Below the pieces are notes generated by a model, which ran no database searches, was not told the origin of the DNA, and was given only the letters and a program-made list of their open reading frames with translations. 64,000 nucleotides of DNA. It comes from Haemonchus contortus. Taxonomy: Eukaryota; Nematoda; Chromadorea; Rhabditida; Trichostrongylidae. How positions within the stretch are numbered: position 1 is the first letter of the stretch; each line of letters begins with the position of its first letter. Location of the stretch: positions 11,656,252-11,720,251 of the forward strand of contig LS997567.1 in the NCBI GenBank assembly GCA_000469685.2, written 5' to 3'. Position numbers and translations under genes: made by a program. Positions 10,707 through 21,806 of the stretch are shown here, piece after piece.

Positions 10707-12231
10707 GTTATCAGGGATTTGACAGGGAACATGCTGTCGCTTTAGCATATTTCGATATCCTTGATCGCATGGCTATTATGGGTGGAGATTTGAGGGCGGT
10801 CATTCCTCCTCCTACAGCGCAAAGGCCAGCAGCACCGGCACTGCCAGTTGATTACGCAATTTATGAGAGAAGCGGATTACAGCAATACGATACCCTGAAT
10901 ATGAAATGGACGATATTCTTGCTGCTTTGAACAGAGCTTAGAACCGATGTATTTTCGTAGACGGCCCAGGCGGCAGCGGCAAGACATATCTTTACAACAC
11001 TGTATACCGCATAGCTGTTGGAAGGAGACAGCGAGTGCTGTGCGTAGCATGGACCGGCATTGCGGCTAACTTGCTTTCGGGAGGACGCACTGTGAACTCA
11101 GTTTTCAAGTTGAATATAAACGACGGCAATCGAACATCTCTAATGAAACGGCAACAAAAAGAAGCACAGCAGCTCAGAGAGACTGACATGATCATTTGGG
11201 ATGAAATCTCCATGACACCAAAAAGCGCTCTTGAAGCTGTCGATTGCCTTTTGAGAGATATAATGCAAACGGAGGCACCTTTCGGCGGTAAAGTGATAGT
11301 GATTGGTGGTGACTTTCGACAGATCTTGCCAGTTGTTGAACACGGTCAACGCGAGGATATTGTTTAAGCCGGCGTTTGAAGTCCTCTCTTTGACGATTGT
11401 TCTCCATTCATCGGCTCGAAATAAACATGAGAGCACGCGAATCTGGCAGCGACTGGCATGATCATCTTCTCAGAATCGGTAGTGGTGAATCGAACGAAGA
11501 AAAAGGTTGCACAGCTGTTTCAGAAGAGATGATGTGTACGACGGATATAGTCACCGAAATTTTCGGTGACGTGCTAGACCCGTCGACAACTTCGAACCTC
11601 TGTGAAAACGCGGTTTTGGCGCCGAAGAATATACATGTCTAGCGCTTGAACCAGGAAGCTCTGCAGCGTCTCATCGTCAACACAGCGCAAGATGAACACG
11701 TTTACAATAGCGTTGACGAAGCCATTTACCCAGAAGGACAATCGCGACGGCTGTACCAGTTGGAGTATTTGAATTCTCTCACACCCACGGGAATGTCACC
11801 ACACGAACTGCATCTGAAAAAAGGGCGCAATAGTCATGCTGCTCAGAACATCGGACGTTGCAAACGGATTGGGCAATGGAACACGCCTGAAGGTTAAAAC
11901 ACTTGGACGTTTTACATTAGGTTGTCGATTTATTTGTGGAGATAGGAACAACCAGCTTGCGAGAATCCTGAGGATAGACAACTATTGGGATCAGAGGACC
12001 CCCTTCAGGCTTCGTCGTCGCCAATTTCCGGTGCGCATAGCTATTGCAATGACGATCAATAAAGCTCAGGGTCAGTCGTTCAACAAAGAGGGTGTGTACC
12101 TCCCAGAAGACGTCTTTTCCCATGGCCAACTCTATGTTGCACTCTCCTGTGCAAGAAGGCCTGATGGGATCAAAGTGAAAGCTCCCTCGAATAGCCTTAA
12201 AAACATAGTATTCAGTGAAGTGTTGCAGTGA
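10707..12231 (+). pseudogene. Helitron Pif1-type DNA helicase, broken into several frames
   Basis: Superfamily 1B helicase of the Pif1 type, which unwinds the displaced strand during transposition. Visible motifs are Walker A GPGGSGKT (10963-10986), Walker B IIWDEISM, GGDFRQILPVV, and in the C-terminal part FPVRIAIAMTINKAQGQSF and SHGQLYVALSCARRPDG. At least three frame changes (near 10930, 11365 and 11830) and internal stops (e.g. 11640-11642) interrupt it. The final piece stops at 12229-12231, the usual C-terminal position for these helicases. Order and strand agree with the Rep part upstream. Confidence 0.85.
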
Positions 12232-12572
12232 TTATTTTCAAGAGACTATTCTTAAGAAAGTTGAGCCGACTTGAATCCGGTAAACTGCGTGGGTTTGTTG
12301 AACAATGCCCTTCAGCAAGCAATTATTTTAATGTCAGGCGAAAAAAAGCAAAGGAAGGTCCCTTATAGGAAAAGCTGCCAAAATCTAAAACATGAAACCA
12401 CTGAAACACGAGATTTCTTTTCGAAAATCGTTCGCTCAGTTTCGCAAAGCAAGAGCCTTTGCGGAAGGTAAAGCATATTTCTTTGAATCTCTCTTTGACG
12501 AATGGAAAATTCTTCTTAAAGGAGCCTGGGAGAACCTGTCGGGGATCTAACCGTCAAAGCTACGTCACTTCC
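12232..12572. other. Post-helicase Helitron sequence, no 3' terminus recognised
   Basis: No GC-rich hairpin followed by CTRR and T is visible. The segment ends where the TG tract of the next Helitron copy begins. Confidence 0.4.
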
Positions 12573-13063
12573 GTGTATGTGTATGTGTATGTATATGTGT
12601 GTGTTTGCGTGTGTGCGTGTGTGTATGTGTGTGTATGTGTATGTGCATGTGTATGAGCGTGTGTGTGTAATTGACCGCAAGTTCATAACTTCTGTCCCCG
12701 TGGACCCATGGCGTTCAAACTTGGTAAATAGAAGTACAGGCGGCAGAATGGGAACACTTATGGTGGGAGGCAGAACCGGACTCCGCCCACAGGGGGCGGG
12801 GCTTGCAGAGTAATGTCAAAATGGACCTGGAGCGACTTGATAGGAATACAGGAGGCAGGATATATACGCTGATGATAGGTTGCAGGACTGAACTCAGCTC
12901 CAAAGAGCGGAGCGTGAAAAAATACTGTTCGTTCGGATCCAGACCGTCGAAATTTGAAGGCATAAGGAGTTGGCTGAGAGCATTGATGGTGGCTAACATA
13001 GTAGACTCAGCCGCGATGAAATCTCCAAATACTTTTTTCTCTGAATAATCGCCTTCTCTGATG

Positions 13064-14346
13064 TTAGGTCATGAAGAAAGTTCTTGCGTTTTTGACGCCC
13101 AATATTCAAATGCTCGCCGCGGTGTTATTAGCTACAAGATTGTTTGTAAGCTTTACACCATTCTGAAGCGCATCTCTTGCTCTATCCAAATATATAATTG
13201 GTTTGGTCCTGAGGCGATTCCTGGGATTTTTCAGAAGGTCGAAATCAGCATGGACAAACGACAGGTTCGCACGATTTATCTTTTCCAATTCAAATTAGGC
13301 AGGAGTGCGACGGAAACAGCCCGGGATATCAACGATGCCCTTATTCTAGGTACGACGGATCAGCGTAGAGCACAGTGGTGTTTTAAAAAATTTCGTATCG
13401 GCAATGAGAGCCTGGGAGATGATGGGCGTAGTGGGCGGTCATCGTTCATTGACAACGAATAATTGAGAACGTTAGTGGAAGAGAATCGACGTATAACGCT
13501 GAAGGATATTGGCTCGAGATTGAATGTTCCCTGCAGGACGGCTGGCACCCGCATGCAGGAGATCGGGAAGCCGAAGAAGCTTGATAAGTGGGTGCCGCAT
13601 GAGTTGGCTCAGCACCAGAAAGACCGCCGCTTCGAGCTCGCCTCCGCATTGCTTCTGCGCAACAGGAACGATCTATTTTCAAACCGTATCAAGACGTGTG
13701 ATAAGAAATGGATTCTGTACGACAACCGGCGACGATAAGGCCAGTATCTGAAACATGGATCAAGCCCCACGACATTTTCCCAAGCCGAAGCAGCATGGAA
13801 AGCTGGTCATGGTGCTGTTTGGTGGTCCGCAGTCGGGCTGATCTACCACAGCTTCATGGATCCGGGTGAAACCGTAACAGCCGAAAAGTACTGTAAAGAA
13901 ATTGACGAAATGCATCGAAAACTCCGGCTCATAAGCCCGGCACTGATGAATAGAAAGGGGCCAATTCTACTCCACGACAACACTCGGCCCCACGTCGCAC
14001 AACCTACCCTGAAAAAATTGATGTAGCTAGGGTATGAAACTCTCCCGCATCCACTATATTCCCCAGACCTTGCTCCCGCAGACTACCATTTCTTTAGACA
14101 TACCGACGGCTTTCTCAAGAGGAAATGCTTCAAAACCCAACATGATGCTGCTGCGGCATACGACGATTTCATCGCCCCTAGATCTCCGGACTTCTATGAG
14201 AACGATATAAACCAACTTGTTTTTCGTTCACAAAAGTGTGTCGTTAGTAAAGGTTGTTATTTCAATTGATGAAGCTTTGTTTAAGCCGAGATATGTGCAT
14301 TTGAAGTTTGAGGCGCGAAAACGCAAGAACTTTCTTCACGACATAA
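13064..14346 (+). mobile_element. mariner element inserted in a Helitron
   Basis: Inverted ends TTAGGTCATGAAGAAAG and TTATGTCGTGAAGAAAG, 1,283 bp. The uninterrupted Helitron copy (minus strand, ~16170-16190) reads GTGATATTATACGATG across the site, so the target TA is 14347-14348 on the right and a mutated TG (13062-13063) on the left. Size and ends fit canonical mariner elements. Confidence 0.9.
13250..14269 (+). pseudogene. mariner transposase (DD34D), inactivated
   Basis: From the ATG at 13250 the protein shows the N-terminal helix-turn-helix pair (LFQFKLGRSATETARDIN; LKDIGSRLNVP). The catalytic core follows: TCDKKWILYDN (first Asp), ILLHDNTRPHVA (second Asp) and YSPDLAPADYHFF (third Asp). 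There are 34 residues between the second and third Asp, the mariner DD34D spacing. In-frame stops lie at 13460-13462, 13736-13738 and near 14024 (TAG). A pair of frameshifts lies between ~13745 and ~13830, around the region equivalent to MVxVWWSxxG. Length is near the usual ~340 residues. It would have cut and joined the ends at TA. Confidence 0.9.
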
Positions 14347-14568
14347 TATTATACGATGTTCTATTCGGACACAGCGAAGATGGCTTACAGAAAGAATCGC
14401 TCCCAATTCGGAGCTAATATTGAGGGTGTAGAGCTTTCAAAGAAAAAAGAGAATCCGAAGTGTTATTTACGCATAGCAAATCTCTCACAGGAAAGAGGAA
14501 CGCCCGGCGTAGCCGGGCGAACCCATAAGAAGGAGGGAAGCCCGGCGTTAGCCGGGCGGCCCGACTGG

Positions 14569-14648
14569 TGATCAATATGCTGAAACTACTCAAAATTTGC
14601 TTCAGTAATGCTAGCAAGATTATGATAGCAACTAATGGATAGCCCATA
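14569..14648. other. Host sequence between inverted Helitrons (left part)
   Basis: Joined with 15890-15991 this is ~170 bp of host DNA separating the 3' ends of two inverted Helitron copies. It ends with the left copy of the 10-bp RTE target duplication. Confidence 0.6.
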
Positions 14649-15889
14649 TCACCTGTATCATCTGTCGTCCCGTTGATCGTCAATTTCCTCGAGCGGACGC
14701 CAGTAGCGTCTCCATTCGTCCCTGTCACGAGCTAGAGTGGTCCAATGAATGGCTCCAGGGACACGAGGATCAACATTACTTTCGTTCAGAACTTCCGTGA
14801 AGAAGTCTGACCATCTCGTTGGCGGCTCTCCTGAAGTTCGTTTGATGTCCCGAGGAATCAAGTCAGCATTTGTACTGGTCCAACGGTCATCGCTATATGG
14901 CATAACGGCCAGGCCCACCTGATCTTCGATAATCAACGTCATCCCTGATCTTCGTTCGATGACGGAGCTCTCAACTCTGGATTCCCTTCTGCACATGTGT
15001 GTATAGGGAAAGTCCGAAGTCGTAAATTCCGAAGCGCGTTCAGCAACGCTGACAGCATCCTCATCCTGCTCTCGTAAAGTTAAAGTCTCCGAGGCGTACG
15101 TCGAAGCAGGAAGGACAGCAGTGTCGAAAAGGCGAGCGCGGAGCCTGATGTTCTTTGTCTTTTTTACTACTCCCTCGATATTCTTAAATGCTCCCCACTC
15201 GGCGCGTTTCCTTCTGCACAGCTCCGGAGTAGGTCGTTCATTATGTTGACTTCCCGACCTAGTTACACATAGCTAGAGCACTCGGAGATATTCTTTCCGT
15301 TTAGCTTGAAAGGAGTATCAGGTACCAATCCGTTTTTCACGAATATCGTCTTCGTTAAGTTCACTCTCAATCCAATCTTTCCACAAGATTGTCAGACTCG
15401 GTCAGCATTCGTTCCGCCTGCTCAAGGCTCGGTGTTGCTCAAGCACGATGTCGTCTGCAAAGCGGAGGTGATGTAGGTAGCGGCCGTCGACCTTCACTCC
15501 CAAGTCTTCGCATTCCGAATGACGCATGATATTCTCGGGAGCGGCACTGAAAAGTTTGGGCGGTATGGTATCGCCCTGCCGGACACCTCTCTTCACGTTG
15601 ATAACGACTTCCTTGTAGAATGGTGGAACCCTGGTCGTAAAGTTGTCGTAGAGCTCACGAAGCATCCTTATATATTGAGTAGGAAGATCCTGGTTGGCTA
15701 GGGATTCAATTATCGCTTCTGTCTCGACGGTGTCAAAGGCTTCCTTCGAATCGATGAACGTAGAACGTAAGTCATAACGGCATTTTGTACTCTCGCGATA
15801 CTTCAAACCTGCTTCATGTAATATTCTGCTAATCCTGCTTAGGATGACGCGAGTGAAAAGCTTATAGAATACGGACAGCAGGCATAGAA
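14649..15889 (-). mobile_element. 5'-truncated RTE insertion with 10-bp target duplication
   Basis: A 1,241 bp insertion flanked by perfect ATAGCCCATA duplications (14639-14648 and 15890-15899). On the minus strand it begins inside the reverse transcriptase (LCLLSV) and ends with GATGATACAGGTGA, the same 3' tail type as the copy ending near 27.8 kb. It is a typical product of incomplete target-primed reverse transcription. Confidence 0.9.
14658..15889 (-). pseudogene. RTE reverse transcriptase C-terminal half
   Basis: Minus-strand frames give LCLLSVFYKLFTRVILSRI, FDTVETEAIIES, VRQGDTIPPKLFSA and the catalytic box FADDIVL. After frame breaks come the C-terminal [19 protein letters not shown] and [12 protein letters not shown], as in the copy at 26.3-27.7 kb. 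Relative to that copy a stretch of ~30 residues after the ILHEA segment (the EQAGFRRG region) is deleted or scrambled. It belongs to the same RTE lineage as the fragments at 2 kb and 24.9 kb. Confidence 0.85.
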
Positions 15890-15991
15890 ATAGCCCATAC
15901 ATCAGAATTAATTATAGATACTATGAGATGAATGACCTGCTTTATTTTACGGATTTTTTATTATCTAGCTGTTATGTGTTTTTGGAAATAA
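15890..15991. other. Host sequence between inverted Helitrons (right part)
   Basis: AT-rich, carries the right copy of the RTE target duplication, and ends with the A that is the T following CTGG on the minus strand. Confidence 0.6.
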
Positions 15992-16304
15992 CCAGTCGGG
16001 CCGCTACGCCGGGCGTTCCTCTTTCCTGTTAGAAATTTGCTATGCGTGAATAACACTTCGGATTCTCCTTTTTCTTTGGAAGCTCTACGCCCTCAGTATT
16101 AGCTCAAATCGGGAGCAATTTTTTCTGTAAGCCATCTTCGCTGTGTCCGAATAGAACATCGTATAATATCACAAAGGCGATCATTCAGAGGAAAAAAGTA
16201 TTTAGAGACTTCATCGCGGCTGAGTCTATTATGTTAGCAACCATCAATGTTCCCAGCCAACTCTTTGTGCCTTCAAGTTTCAACGGTCTGGGTCCGAACT
16301 AACA

Positions 16305-16955
16305 GTATTTATTCACGCCCCGCCCTTTGGGGCGGAGTTTAGTCCTGCAACCTATCATCAGTGTACTTATCCTGCCTCCTGTATTCCTACCAAGTTTGGT
16401 CGCTCTAGGTCCATTTTGACATTTCTCTGCAAGCCCCACACCCTGAGGGCGGAATCCGGCACTGACACCCACCGCAAAGGTTCCCATCCTGCCGCCTGTG
16501 CTCCTATCAAATTTGAACGCTCCAGGTCCACGGGGACAGAAGTAATTGTTTTTCAGTTTAAACCCCCGGCCACTGGGCCACTGTAGGCGGGGTTCGACCC
16601 TCACACTCACTTCCCACCCTGCCGCCTGTACTCCTATCAAATTCGGACGCCCTACGTCCTTGGGGACTGGAGTTTTGACTTCTCGCACAAACCCAGCCCC
16701 CTGTGGGCGGAGTCCGGCTCCATCACCCACCATTGGTGTTCGCATCCTGCCGCTTACACTCCTATCAAGTTTGAGTGCTTTAGGTCCACGGGGACAGAAG
16801 CTATGACTTTCCGCTCAAACATTTATTTCGCACAAACCACGCCCCCTGTGGGCGGAGTTTGGCCCCGCTATCCACCATTGGTGTTCCTATCCTGCACCCT
16901 GTATTCCTACCAAATTTGAACTCCCTAGGTCCACTGGAACCGGAGCTATGAATTT
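16305..16955 (-). repeat. Helitron ~125 bp minisatellite, about five units
   Basis: Tandem units with alternating landmarks CCGCCC..GGGGCGGAGTT, ATCCTGCCxCCTGTA, TATCAAATTTGAACG and GGTCCACGGGGACAGAAG, read on the minus-strand unit orientation. Unit divergence is substantial, so this is an old array moved with the Helitron. Confidence 0.9.
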
Positions 16956-16960
16956 CCGGT

Positions 16961-18213
<1,253 letters not shown>

Positions 18214-18234
18214 AGCGCGTTATATATAGTAGGA

Positions 18235-18777
18235 TATTTATAAATAGCTAATGGAAATAGTTACTCGAAAGATCAAAGATTAAATAGAAGTAAGCTATTC
18301 ATCCCATCCAGAGATATGGACGGTTTATTGGTGGTACATAACCAAACTGAATCGGATATTGGATAGCAATTTCCGTTAATATATAAAAATACACTTGAAC
18401 TTAAAAAAACGCATTCAAGTGAGAAAAATAGTAACTATTAAGCTGTAAATATTAATATAATGATGATGAAACAGTACCAAACTATATAACAAAACTGGTC
18501 AATTCAGCTCCAATGTCATCAGTTTTCCTCATCATAATACTTATATTTCTACTAATAAGACCTTTTTTTATATAAGCAGGAGCATAGAGAACTGCTAACA
18601 CATGTTCTAATTTGAAAGTGTTTACCACAAAGTCAAAGGAAACTGACGGAAATTCTATTGAGAATTGGATACGAAGAATAGTCCCCAATTACCAGAACAG
18701 TTAGATGCATATGTAGAAACAAATTTGTATGCTTCAAGTTTTCTATTTAGGATATTTTAATAAAATCACCTATTCAA
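18235..18777. other. No recognisable feature
   Basis: AT-rich host sequence. A 68-codon minus-strand frame (18482-18688) shows no motif I know. Confidence 0.4.
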
Positions 18778-19670
18778 CACGTTGACGACGAGCCAGTGTT
18801 TGTCGTGACTGGCGCGTGAGACGTGAGACAATTTTCTTCAGGAAAATTTGTTGATCCTCAGAGAATTGTAATGGTCACAGTCAAAAACATTCGAAAACGA
18901 ATGGTAGGAAAGAATATTTCGCAGACCCCTCGGCAATATTCGAAATTTGACCAACATTTGTGGTTACTGGGGGTTTTTTCAAATTTGGCTGTGATAAATT
19001 TGAATCCGGGGTATATACAGTAGCGCTCAAAAGTCTTCGGTGAAATGGTTCTTCAGCCGTACTTTTCAGTTGTAACTCCTTTCCTACTGGATCTAATAAT
19101 GTGAAATTTCCACATTTGAAGCGTGGGTGTTGTGAATATTCACCACTATTAACCTGCAATCTGATCATGTTCCAGATATCACAAAGAGCATGAACTCGAA
19201 ATCGACTAAAATTACATATGATGGCCCTTTTTGAAACTCTTTCCTTTTTGTCATGTCTAAAGTGTACGAGCGGTAATGCCGAATACAAAAGATGAGAAAA
19301 ACGCACATAAGGTGCGAATAAGTGCAGACGTCAACAACTTCAGTTTTAGCAAAATCTGCTATAGCAACAAATACCTTGCTCTATCTGTGGATATTGCAGA
19401 CTCCCAGTCAAATAGTGATGGGTAGGGTGAAATATGCTCTAGTTAAACATGTCCAAATTTCGCGCGATTTGGTCAACTAACCAGGGAAGGATCCCAACTC
19501 GAAGTGGCCATTTGAAACAAGAACTGTACTGCTAGACGTGTTTTTGGGCGCTGAATTCAAATCCGCTTTCCAAATCTGCCAAGCGATTCTCTGAACGGAG
19601 TTATGAGGGTGGTTTTAGGAGACATTACATGAGAAAACTTAAATTATATGGAAGCAGCTCGATCCTCAAC

Positions 19671-19743
19671 GGCGGCTTGGTGTAGTGGTAAGCGTGACGC
19701 TTCATGGGCGAGAGACTAGGGTTCGGGTTTTGTGGGGGACCGA
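19671..19743 (+). promoter_or_regulatory. tRNA-like Pol III box pair in left arm of foldback copy 2
   Basis: TGGTGTAGTGG fits the A-box consensus TRGYNNARNGG exactly. About 40 nt downstream, GGTTCGGGTTT fits the B box at its first six positions. The inverted arm repeats the sequence on the minus strand (20682-20755). The T-arm stem would not pair, so this is tRNA-derived or tRNA-like and not a functional tRNA gene. The pattern is like a SINE head captured in a terminal repeat. Confidence 0.45.
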
Positions 19744-19829
19744 GTTTTTGCATTATATAAAATTTTTCCCTCCAGGACTAGGAAATACTTTCATGGTGAT
19801 TTTAACACGTTTTATGATCTCTTAATGCT

Positions 19830-20144
19830 ATGCTGATACCCTCTCCCACCTACCTACCTGTTAACGAGTGGGAAGTTGCGCAAAATTTGGAGGTCCGGGC
19901 GAGTAAAACGCATATGATGAGCAATGGTGTTGCTAGAGTAGGTGTTGATGCTAGACTAGGTGCGATGGTGAGTAGCAGACCCGGACTCACCTACACCGGC
20001 ATTGTTGATAGTGGACTCGTGGACATCATTCAAAGACCAGAAAGCTATTCAGTGCGTCTTACCTCCACAAAAGCAGGTGATGTGAATGACACATTGCTCG
20101 AGGCTACCACGAGGCTAATATGCCGACAAAAGCTCATTTATTAA
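19830..20144 (+). other. 104-codon open frame in foldback core, unknown
   Basis: The frame contains VAQNLEVRASKTHMMSNG, VARVGVDARLGAM and DIIQRPESYSVRLTSTK. Copy 3 has the same sequence up to RLGAM, then a one-base change of frame. The older copy 1 lacks the segment. It reads like a piece of a real protein, possibly a captured host exon or part of the element's transposase. I do not recognise the family and infer no function. Confidence 0.35.
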
Positions 20145-20283
20145 TTCCTGCTAGAAATATGGTTAAACGCACCACCCCATATGTAATAGCTCATGATTTC
20201 AACTTCACCGTGTACACACGAGACCCCATTCCTTGCTTACTATCGCCTGTCTATTTTCAGTTCTGGGCGGTTAGATTTAAAAA

Positions 20284-20490
20284 ATTTGTCTTTTATTCAT
20301 GGTATGCCGCCGGCCACTTAAGCACTCACCCGGGTGATTTTGGGACGCGTACTCGATTCCGTTTTCCTTCCGATTTGGGGTTAGTGAGTGTAAAGCAATG
20401 GGCTGTGACGAGTTCTTTTTCATCCGTTTCTCCCATTGTGAAAAGTTTGTTTGTGGCAAGCATTTCATGCTAGAGTATCACATTTGCTCA
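20284..20490 (+). pseudogene. THAP-like domain remnant, copy 2
   Basis: FRFPSDLGLVSVKQWAVTSS is followed, after a frame change, by FVCGKHF. These correspond to the FxFPxD, Trp and Cys-x2-His-Phe positions of THAP domains. The corresponding segment in copy 3 lies near 31020-31190. The first Cys pair is not convincing in either copy. Confidence 0.4.
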
Positions 20491-20681
20491 TAAAGTGGCA
20501 GATGTTACCCTACTGTGAATCCTGCCGTGAATATAGAGTGCATGGGCATGCGAGTAAAACTGAAGTATTACTTTGAGTGGATAAATATCGTCAAGAGCCT
20601 TAAAAGGTCATAATCCGTGATAAAATCACCACGAGAGTATTTCCTAGTTCTGGAGGAAAAAATTCTACATAATGCAAAAAC

Positions 20682-20755
20682 TCGGTCCCCCACAAAACCC
20701 GAATCCTAGCCTCTCGCCCATAAAGCGTCACGCTTACCACTACACCAAGCCGCCG
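20682..20755 (-). promoter_or_regulatory. tRNA-like Pol III box pair in right arm of foldback copy 2
   Basis: Mirror of the left-arm sequence on the minus strand, with A box TGGTGTAGTGG intact and B box GATTCGGGTTT. Both boxes would direct transcription inward. Confidence 0.4.
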
Positions 20756-21062
20756 TTGAGGATCGAGCTGCTTCCATGTAATTTAAGTTTTCTCATGTAA
20801 TGTCTCCTAAAACCACCCTCATAACTCCGTTTAAAGAATCGCTTGGCAGATTTGGAAAGCGGATTTGAATTCAGCGCCCAAAAACACGTCTAGCAGTATA
20901 GGTCTTATTTCAAATGGCCACTTCGAGTTGGGATCCTTCCCTGGTAAGAAAAAAGTTATGAACGAAAAAGCGACGAAGCATTTCAACGAAGACTTTTGAG
21001 CGCTACTGTAAATAGGGTTTGCGGGAGTATCATCATCCTTGCGAGTATATTTGTCATAAAGT

Positions 21063-21314
21063 GTGGCAGATATCGAAATCGAGGAGTTCAACGAAAGCTT
21101 TGACGACTTGCTGCTCGACAACGACGATGACGCTCTAGGTGGTTTAAATGGCGACGATATGGCTCCTGTGGGTGTTTCTGACACTGATGATTCCGACACT
21201 GAAATCTCAGAGGGTGATTACGACGAACGAGCAGAGAACATACCGATGAATGATGCTCAAACGTATGACAGATGGGCCTTTTCCGAGCCCGTCGGAAGCA
21301 GTCTAGAGGTTTAG
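21063..21314 (+). pseudogene. Acidic N-terminal frame of the TTAA-type element
   Basis: An 83-codon frame rich in Asp and Glu (NESFDDLLLDNDDDALGG; DTDDSDTEISEGDYDE). Acidic leaders of this kind are common in piggyBac-type transposases. It ends just where a catalytic domain should begin, so an internal deletion is likely. Confidence 0.45.
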
Positions 21315-21365
21315 TCCAGACTGCCTCAGTCATGATTTCTGTATTGCGAGAAGGAGAGGAAAATC

Positions 21366-21515
21366 ATGATAAATTACTTCAAAGAGCTAATTGTGTACGA
21401 CTTGTTGTACAAGAACTCCATTGACACGCCAATAAGCAGTTCGAGAACACACAAGCGTAAGCTGGTGACTGATCCAAATGCGAAGACCAAATACAGGTTT
21501 TGCCCCGACCGCTAG
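21366..21515 (+). pseudogene. Short basic frame near the right end of the TTAA-type element
   Basis: A 49-residue frame with YFKELIVYDLLYKNSID and a basic tail (RTHKRKLV). Its position just before the right inverted repeat suggests the C-terminal end of the same transposase. No Cys-rich C-terminal finger is seen. Confidence 0.35.
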
Positions 21516-21806
21516 AGCTCGACTTCTGCAACTTCAGGCAGACCGACAGTGAGGAGCCAGGCCAGGAGGACTAAGACAAAATGCAGTAAATTAGATTGTT
21601 TAGATTGTTCCCGAGCAATTCATGATTGCTAGTGTTAATAAAAATGAAAAGTTAGTTTTGGAATCTATTTGGTAGCTGGCCGATGCTGTTTTGTACACTT
21701 ATGGACCTAAATTGAAAAAATGCACAAAAAATCGGAACGGGCACACACATGCGATTTAACATGTACCGTCGCGCACCATTACGCGACAACGTCGTCAACG
21801 TGTTAA

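Larger units (their letters stand above)
6344..12572 (+). mobile_element. Decayed autonomous-type Helitron (5' end present, own 3' end not seen)
   Basis: The 5' end is A followed by TCCTACTTATATAAT, the same terminus as the non-autonomous copies ending at 18234 and 33108. A short TG tract and ~2.5 minisatellite units follow, then a TA-type MITE insertion. Then come in order: N-terminal Helitron protein pieces, the Rep (HUH) domain and a Pif1-type helicase, all on the plus strand. The helicase frame stops at 12231. The next ~340 bp contain no hairpin plus CTRR terminus. Sequence from 12573 belongs to the 5' TG/minisatellite part of another family member, so the junction looks chimeric. Confidence 0.75.
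12573..14568 (+). mobile_element. Non-autonomous Helitron, plus orientation, 5' end missing, holds a mariner
   Basis: Starts in the TG tract (12573-~12670), continues with ~2 minisatellite units (to ~12970) and a family-specific spacer. It ends at hairpin GCCCGGCGTTAGCCGGGC (14540-14557), seven bases, CTGG (14565-14568) and then T. This is the Helitron 3' signature (hairpin ~11 nt before CTRR, T after). A second similar hairpin lies at 14502-14518. The inverse copy at 15992-18234 shares the spacer and lacks the mariner, giving the empty site. Confidence 0.8.
19481..20944. mobile_element. Tc4/Tc5-like foldback element, copy 2
   Basis: 1,464 bp with ~345 bp inverted arms starting CCAGGGAAGGATCCCAA, flanked by TAA duplications (19478-19480, 20945-20947) in a CTAAG target. 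The empty site is directly visible in the MITE copy at 43978-43985 (GACTAAGAAA). The ~780 bp core carries a 104-codon frame and a THAP-like remnant. It is the same length as copy 3. Confidence 0.9.
19018..21008. mobile_element. TA-type MITE, copy 2, split by a foldback insertion
   Basis: Same family as 7149-7673: ends CAGTAGCGCTCAAAAGTC in inverted orientation, TA at 19016-19017 and 21009-21010. The MITE is interrupted at 19480/20945 by the element below. Its uninterrupted relatives supply the empty site CTAAG. Confidence 0.9.
18778..21802 (+). mobile_element. TTAA-type (piggyBac-like) element, outermost layer of a three-level nest
   Basis: Terminal inverted repeats CACGTTGACGACG with TCAA on the left (18774-18777, one change from TTAA) and TTAA on the right (21803-21806). 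The right part carries a short acidic frame and a basic C-terminal frame. piggyBac is suggested by the TTAA target and the acidic N-terminal frame, but no catalytic Asp motif is left. About 1.99 kb of the element is a nested MITE plus foldback element. Confidence 0.55.

Noticed and set aside
12232..12572. Helitron 3' end candidates such as CTAA near 12547-12550
   Set aside because: Not preceded by a hairpin and not followed by T, so it does not meet the Helitron rule.
19671..19743. Functional tRNA gene
   Set aside because: The A box is good but the T-arm and anticodon stems do not pair and the sequence lies inside a transposon arm, so it is called tRNA-like only.
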